Of a stretch of DNA of 64,000 nucleotides, positions 57,645 through 64,000 are shown in pieces. How positions within the stretch are numbered: the stretch's first letter is position 1; each line of letters opens with the position of its first letter. Under the pieces are notes generated by a model, which was not told the DNA's origin, ran no database searches, and saw only the letters and a list, made by a program, of their open reading frames with translations. The DNA comes from Hydractinia symbiolongicarpus (Eukaryota; Cnidaria; Hydrozoa; Anthoathecata; Hydractiniidae), in the NCBI RefSeq assembly GCF_029227915.1, contig NC_079884.1, positions 25,110,001 to 25,174,000 on the forward strand, in the 5' to 3' direction. The translations under genes and the position numbers were made by a program.

Positions 57645-58463
57645 CAGGCAGACTTTTATTTAGTATTTATAGCATTTTGTGGTTTGTTTTTGTTGTTTTT
57701 TTTTTTTTGTTTTTTTCCCGAATTTTCTGGCATACCACTTCCTTGCAATATATAGGATCTCAAAAATAAAAGCTATAGTCTAACCATCCTTTATCTCAGG
57801 ATGATGGTATGCAAAGCAAAGAAGTCAAATTAACTAAATTAATTGCCTTCTTCATTGACTTTAATTAGCGACTTTTCCCGAGAAGCTAAAATTTTTTTTA
57901 TTTTTTTTTACACGTCAATGTAAAAGAAATTGTTAATAATAAATAATAATTTTGTTTGTAACTGATGTTATGACTGGTAATTTTTAGTATTTTCACATTT
58001 TACCAAATAAAGAAAAAGGCGATAGCTTTACATAAAGGCCACCAGATTCTACCAAGGACTGTCTAATTATGCAGACCATCTTTCCAAATAAAGTATTATT
58101 TTTTGTATTAAAAAATGCATCAAGAATCTTTTAGAATTAATAATACTGCAGAGAATTTTTTAGTTGAAGATCTTACTTTTGTAATGATGAAGTTTAGAAC
58201 AATATTTTTTCTATCCCGCACAGTGCTGAAAATATTGTAAAAATTTTCCATATAAGGAATATAATTATTACTAAAATTATTTACCCAGGATAGCCTCTTC
58301 AGTTCCTATTAAATTTGCTATTAACAAGGGTCCCACGAAAGGGGAGAGCACAGCAATGGCTCAACTGGACAGCTACCTCAGATATCAGTCCTTTCCTTAT
58401 ACTTATCGTTAATTAGAAAGGATAGATTTACACCTTTATAGATTCTGGCGTGACTTAACTGAT

Positions 58464-58520
58464 GTCTGAACCCAAGGCCTTCCGCAATGGAAGCGGACGC
58501 TCTGCCAAAAGGCAACCAAA
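58464..58520 (-). repeat. tRNA-like sequence, second copy
   Basis: The minus strand reads GGCAGAGCGTCCGCTTCCATT, then GCGGAAGGCCTTGGGTT. The anticodon stem TCCGC/GCGGA pairs perfectly around a 7-base loop with CCA in the middle. The T arm after TTGGGTT does not follow the tRNA pattern. Related to 55960-56020; probably a SINE head or pseudo-tRNA. Confidence 0.45.
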
Positions 58521-60049
58521 AATGCAGAAACATAAATATTTTTGCGTGGTCGTTGTAAATATTTAGGTAGATGTTCAAATTTAAACAGTTAACTACAATC
58601 TGGACAATTTAATATTGAGACAAAAAAAGTTTTTTCGTCATTTTTCAAATCTGAAGAAAAGAGTTAGATGGTTAATTATTTGCAGTCAACAACCAGCAAA
58701 ATCGATATTTTCGCGCAAGGATAGGTCAAGTTAAAAACGTTTGGTCATGCTGGTATTAGTCCGAATGAGCACTTTCCCGGTAGAAATAGGGTTTAAGTCT
58801 TAAATTCGCTTTAAACATGGGCAAGTGCTTCTTCACAAGTTTAAAATGTGTGTATTAATATAAAACTAACCTGCAGCGGCGACATCATTATATTTTCTCT
58901 ATGATTGCAGTAGATTTTGTTCCCTCGCTTAAATATATTTTGTGGATAAGAAGAAATAAAGTATAAAAAAACAGATGAAGAAACATGTACATAAGTCTCA
59001 GTCATTCACTGTAAATTCCTGTCTTGTAAGTCAACATAAACAGCGAAAACAAAGAAGCACTCACATGATAAGAACCCAAACAGCTGAAGGCTGAAATGTG
59101 TTGAAAAAAAAGAGTAGTAACTGTTATATCAAACTTCTAAAAAAAGTAAACATAAATATTTTATAGAAAATAATTAGTGTTGTTTTTTGATTTTGTGTAT
59201 TCTTTCAAAGCGTTGGTGGAATGTTTCTAAAAAATGTTTGCGGAAGATAAAAACATTAAAAGGGAATATAGTTTTTTATATGTATATATATAAATACAGC
59301 CACAAGCGTTTGTGTTTGATCAATTTTATTGTTCTTTTTTCTACAAGTAACTATAGCAGTTGACGATGGCGTTGTCCTTATTGCAAATTACATTCACTAA
59401 TTTCAGTGGGTATAAATTCTTGTGGGTGATATTAGTTTGGATAAACCTTCTTGGGATACGTAGGTCCTTGGGATAACATATATACCACCTAAGTAGGTCC
59501 TAAGAAACAGTTTGAAAGAACGCACCAGACAGCTGAATCCTTTACATCAATAACAATTTTATCTTCACGAGACGTTTTGCTGTTGTAAGATGCAATGACT
59601 TACCACTTAACTAAACTACACCTCGCCTTCATAAAAAATTTATACAAACTAAGTCATTAACTAATTAGGATCTCCAATTATTCTAGCTTTCATACCACAT
59701 TACTTGTGCTTTTAAAATACCAAGCCAACTAGCTGGCAAACCACAAAATTCTTGGTTGATAACCTTTTTACTATTAGAATATAAGTAAACAGCTTTATCA
59801 ATGGCAGTGTATTGTGCCAAATATTTTTAGTTTGACAGCTTGCATTTTAATGCAAACCAAAGAGCCTTTGTAAAATGACCAATATTGAGTTTCCAGTGAT
59901 GAATTCTAATATAAGCTACTAACGTTTTAGCTATAATGGAGCTGAAGTAGTATCTTTCTAAGGTTACTTTCAGCACATTTTGGGAGGCTTTAATTGTGAT
60001 ATCCTTTAAGAACTAAGATCGCGATGTTATGGTAGTAAATTACTCAGGG

Positions 60050-60295
60050 TGTTAATGGGTTGTGAAATATAAAAATTTGTCGGGTAGATCTTAACCAACA
60101 TTTAGCCTAAAAACATAATAAGAAGCTCCATGCCATTTCTCAACTATATGTACAGTCTTAGCACAGTCAGAAGTAATAGACGCAATGAATTGAAATATGC
60201 TCTATAATGCATTACTCTATTCATATTGTGCCATGAAATATAAAAATGTGCAGGTTGAGCTGAATTACCATTTAGTCCAAAACATGCTGACAATC
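60050..60295. repeat. Diverged duplication
   Basis: TGAAATATAAAAATTTGTCG with the following 'CATTTAGCCTAAAA' near 60062-60112 recurs as TGAAATATAAAAATGTGCAG with 'CATTTAGTCCAAAA' near 60233-60284, about 172 bp later. Confidence 0.4.
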
Positions 60296-60346
60296 TAATT
60301 TGGTCTTAAACTTTCTAAGCATTATGCACTGACTTTAAAGAAATAA

Positions 60347-60875
60347 TCTATATATTAATACGCCTTGTGTGTGTGTGCGCACGGTGAGGCCACGTCACAC
60401 AAATCACAGGTCATTTTCTTACGACGTGGCGTTACGCTAAAATTTACCAAGTTAAAGAAAACGCAAATCAGGGGGTTACTATATAAATATTTAATTCTCT
60501 TTTCTTATTTTTTTTTTTAAATAAAACTCTTTTTCCTTACTCATTAAAACTAATTTTTATTTTAATTTCAAATGGTTTATTTGTTATTTTGTTGTAAAAG
60601 CCCCGCTGGTCGTTTAAGATAGAATAATTAAATTTTACCCCCGGTTTACCATGTGCGCGCCGTATCTCACGGAAACAAAGTTTATTAACTGAAAAATGAA
60701 AACCGAAGCGAAGAAAGTTGTCTCTTTTTCAAAGTAATCCTGAAAAAAGTTATTTCAAACAAGGTTTACTCATCACGAGGTTAGATTAAAGCTTATTTGT
60801 TTCTTCTATCTTTTTTGTGTTCTGGGACCGTAGTTGCTTTCTTTTAAAAAAACTATCGAATTCGAATGATAATTA
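60347..60875 (+). mobile_element. 5' part of a Helitron copy (A1)
   Basis: Starts A|TCTATATATTAATACGCC and is nearly identical to 61151-61680 and 63163-63688. It stops after GAATGATAATT, where the A2 copy continues with CGAATCTAAG, and runs into A-rich sequence and an inverted Helitron 3' end. Confidence 0.8.
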
Positions 60876-60883
60876 AAAAAAAA

Positions 60884-61133
60884 CTAGCTGAATACCCGTG
60901 GGGGAATCCACTGAATCTCTCATTAAACCGATGTAAGGGATACCAAACAAAAACATACAACACAGTAATATGAATCTTTAAAAGTCACAATTTGTATTAT
61001 TCTAGTTTATAACCACTAGAACAAAACGTCCAAAAATATAAATATGTGCAGCAATAAAAAAATAACAATAAAAGAGAAAAAAACCCTGGGATTGAAGTTG
61101 CTCACAATCTGCGTTATATTTGTACCCGCTGAA
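60884..61133 (-). mobile_element. Inverted Helitron 3' terminus
   Basis: About 250 bp that are the reverse complement of 62913-63162, the 3' end of the A2 copy, including CTAG and the GTGGATTCCCCCAC hairpin, with only scattered changes. It lies between the A1 and A2 5' ends in the opposite orientation. Confidence 0.85.
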
Positions 61134-61150
61134 CAAGGCGTATTAATTAA

Positions 61151-63162
61151 TCTATATATTAATACGCCTTGTGTGTGTGTGCGCACGGTGAGGCCACGTC
61201 ACACAAATCACAGGTCACTTTCTTACGACGTGGCGTTACGCTAAAATTTACCAAGTTAAAGAAAACGCAAATCAGGGGGTTACTATATAAATATTTAATT
61301 CTCTTTTCTTATTTTTTTTTTAAAATAAAACTCTTTTTCCTTACTCATTAAAATTAATTTTTATTTTAATTTCAAATGGTTTTATTTGTTTTTTTGTTGT
61401 AAAAGCCCGCTGGTCGTTTAAGATAGAATAATTAAATTTTACCCCCGGTTTACCATGTGCGCGCCGTATCTCACGGAAACAAAGTTTATTAACTGAAAAA
61501 TGAAAACCGAAGCGAAGAAAGTTGTCTCTTTTTCAAAGTAATCCTGAAAAAAGTTATTTCAAACAAGGTTTACTCATCACGAGGTTAGATTAAAGCTTAT
61601 TTGTTTCTTCTATCTTTTTTGTGTTCTGGGACCGAAGTTGCTTTCTTTTAAAAAAACTATCAAATTCGAATGATAATTCGAATCTAAGAAGTAAACAAAA
61701 CAGAAGTAAACAAAACTGTTGTCATTGTAGAGCGACTGTTGATGTCGAGCGAGAATAAAAAAAGTTTATGTTGTTGCCAGAAATATTTGTTATAAAGAAG
61801 AAAGACGTACGATAATATAACGTCAAAAAGAGAACTGATTGGAAATGTATCAGACAATTGTAGCTAGCTATACATTTTCAATTTGTTTTCTTTGGGATGA
61901 AGCGAAGTTTAATAATCGAAGTAAAAAACTGATTGGTCTTTTATCCAGAGACGCTAGCTAACTGAGAAAGCCAAAGAAAGGCAGGTGTGTTGTTTAGTTT
62001 ATCTGGTAAAGAGATAAGTTTAGGTGTGTAACGTTTTTTTTTAACCGTTTTGACTTTCAGAGCTCAGCTTTTCCTTTAAATTTTTAGTTCCTTGTTGAGT
62101 CTTGAGCGTAAATGCGTTTTCTTTTGACACAATTTTTATAAGAATCTATAATGTAAAGCGACGTTTTTAAGTCGTTTACACGCTTCCAGCTAAACTTTCC
62201 CTTTAATATGAAGTTAAATATGTTTTGTCTTTAGCCTGAACATATTTAACATTTTTTGTAAGAATATACTCTAAACAATGGGTCAGAATATCCTAAGAAT
62301 ATGTCTAAGCTTGGTTGTTTCTTTTAATATAAAAATTTGTATGACTGAACCTTTTTCTCTCCAAAACAATGGGCAAGTACACCAGGGAAAGCTAAGAACA
62401 TGAAGGCCGAAACGGGGAAAAAAAAACGCTATTCTTATAAAATACAGCGTGTATATAATAGAGAAGAGTTTATATAAAATGTAGAAAGTATTTTTTCGTT
62501 GTTACTGTTTTTAACGCTGCGAAGTGGTTGATGTCGTTATAATAAACCTTAATGTAAACAAAGTTAAATCAATGTTTACATTTGTTACGTTACCGTGTAA
62601 AATAATATTCGATTCTTCAATTCGAAAACACTGCATTGTTATCATGCACTGCACGTTTGCGCATTGGGAAGGTTGCTATATGCAATAGACTAAATAGCTA
62701 ATTTGGTATGATGCATTAGAATCTGTACGTTGTGGAAACTTTGCAATAACCTTATTTGTGTGACTTATCGATTTTTTCTAATGTCTGGTATACCATTTTC
62801 CCTTTTATGTTTCGGGTATGGCAAAGCAAGTATATAGTTTTAACAGATTTGTTAGCCACCTTCGATTTTGTTAAACTTTTTGCATTTTTATTTGTTGCTG
62901 GACATTGTTCTGTTTCAGCGGGTACAAATATAATGCAGATTGTGAGCAACTTCAATCCCAGGGTTTTTTTCTCTTTTATTTTTTTTTTTTATTGCTGCAC
63001 ATATTTATTTTTTTGGACGTTTTGTTCTAGTGGTTATAAACTAGAATAATACAAATTGTGACTTTTAAAAATTCATATTACTGTGTTGTATGTTTTCGTT
63101 TGGTATCCCTTACATCGGTTTAATGAGAGATTCAGTGGATTCCCCCACGGGTATTCAGCTAG
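61151..63162 (+). mobile_element. Complete 2.0-kb non-autonomous Helitron (A2)
   Basis: 5' A|TCTATATATTAATACGCC, a GTGTGTGTGTGCGCAC stretch, and 3' GTGGATTCCCCCAC hairpin, GGGTATTCAG, CTAG|T. No Rep/helicase frame is present; the small open frames inside are AT-driven. It is followed directly by another copy. Confidence 0.8.
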
Positions 63163-64000
63163 TATATAGATTAATACGCCTTGTGTGTGTGTGCGCACGG
63201 TGAGGCCACGTCACACAAATCACAGGTCATTTTCTTACGACGTGGCGTTACGCTAAAATTTACCAAGTTAAAGAAAACGCAAATCAGGGGGTTACTATAT
63301 AAATATTTAATTCTCTTTTCTTATTTTTTTTTTTAAATAAAACTCTTTTTCCTTACTCATTAAAACTAATTTTTATTTTAATTTCAAATGGTTTATTTGT
63401 TATTTTGTTGTAAAAGCCCCGCTGGTCGTTTAAGATAGAATAATTAAATTTTACCCCCGGTTTACCATGTGCGCGCCGTATCTCACGGAAACAAAGTTTA
63501 TTAACTGAAAAATGAAAACCGAAGCGAAGAAAGTTGTCTCTTTTTCAAAGTAATCCTGAAAAAAGTTATTTCAAACAAGGTTTACTCATCACGAGGTTAG
63601 ATTAAAGCTTATTTGTTTCTTCTATCTTTTTTGTGTTCTGGGACCGAAGTTGCTTTCTTTTAAAAAAACTATCGAATTCGAATGATAATTCGAATCTAAG
63701 AAGTAAATAACAAAACTGTTGTCATTGTAGAGCGACTGTTGATGTCGAGCGAGAATAAAAAAGTTTATGTTGTTGCCAGAAATATTTGTTATAAAGAAGA
63801 AAAACGTACGATAATATAACGTCGAAAAGAGAACTGATTAGAAATGTATCAGACAATTGTAGCTAGCTATACATTTTAATTTGTTTTCTTTGGGATGAAG
63901 CGAAGTTTAATAATTGAAGTAAAAAACTGATTGGTCTTTTATCCAGAGACGCTAGCTAACTGAGAAAGCCAAAAAAAGGCAGGTGTGTTGTTTAGTTTAT
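63163..64000 (+). mobile_element. Helitron copy A3, cut by window end
   Basis: Begins on the base after the A2 CTAG with TATATAGATTAATACGCC, a slightly altered 5' end, and then matches A2 (61161 onward) almost base for base to the end of the window. Confidence 0.8.

Larger units (their letters stand above)
57645..60346. other. Intergenic
   Basis: LINE 3' flank, a tRNA-like scrap (58464-58520) and a weak duplicated phrase (see 60050-60295). No gene seen. Confidence 0.45.

Noticed and set aside
58464-58520. Functional tRNA gene
   Set aside because: The anticodon stem pairs but the acceptor stem and T arm do not; listed only as a tRNA-like repeat.
62752-63049. Frames inside the Helitron cluster
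   Set aside because: They fall in the non-coding 3' part of the A2 copy and reappear, broken, in the inverted copy; no Rep or helicase motif.

Overview
The window looks like nuclear DNA from an invertebrate animal, most likely a cnidarian and probably a hydrozoan. It is AT-rich, sparse in genes and crowded with transposons. The intact genes have no introns inside their coding regions. Four of the five have an isolated 3' splice-acceptor-like motif 16-30 bases before the start codon, which fits the spliced-leader trans-splicing known in hydrozoans. The species cannot be fixed from the sequence alone.

Host genes. Five coding regions look like host genes. They are: a small secreted acidic/cysteine-rich precursor (9285-9962 +); an unrecognised membrane-anchored protein interrupted by one in-frame TAG (18578-19786 -); two intronless class A GPCRs (40620-41615 + and 52499-53572 -); and a class B-type seven-helix receptor with a large cysteine-rich ectodomain (46650-49316 +). 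The three receptors lie within 13 kb and look like a sensory or peptide-receptor neighbourhood.

Mobile DNA, left to right. 2868-3631 is a deleted PIF/Harbinger-like element. 6442-6920 is a MITE. 11040-14006 holds pogo/Tigger-type elements, two of them abutting at a shared TA. 15662-17239 is a short, internally deleted copy of a THAP/SWIM element. 22625-25227 is a Helitron with a 131-bp mini-Helitron attached head to tail. 31756-31940 is another mini-Helitron. 32227-37947 is the 5.7-kb long relative of the 15.6-kb element. 55257-55558 is a pair of mini-Helitrons head to tail. 57333-57644 is the 3' end of a LINE ORF2. 60347-64000 is a cluster of 2-kb Helitron copies, one with an inverted 3' end.

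The most interesting object is 32227-37947. Perfect 31-bp terminal repeats flanked by TA enclose three decayed genes: a THAP zinc-finger protein, a spliced PIN/FEN-like nuclease-type protein, and one long reading frame joining a SAP-like segment, a SWIM zinc finger and a YqaJ (lambda-exonuclease-type) nuclease. THAP, YqaJ and TA duplications recall the ISL2EU class, while the PIN-like gene recalls proteins I associate with Academ-like elements, so this may be a nested or composite transposon.

Simple repeats are unusually long: about 126 units of GAA (21921-22300), 68 units of AT (18371-18506), an 11-unit 30-bp minisatellite (20990-21318) and a 22-base G run (56233-56254). Several short near-perfect inverted repeats are scattered through intergenic DNA. 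Large stretches (1-2864, 25228-31755, 37950-40599, 41616-46500, 57645-60346) show no supportable gene.
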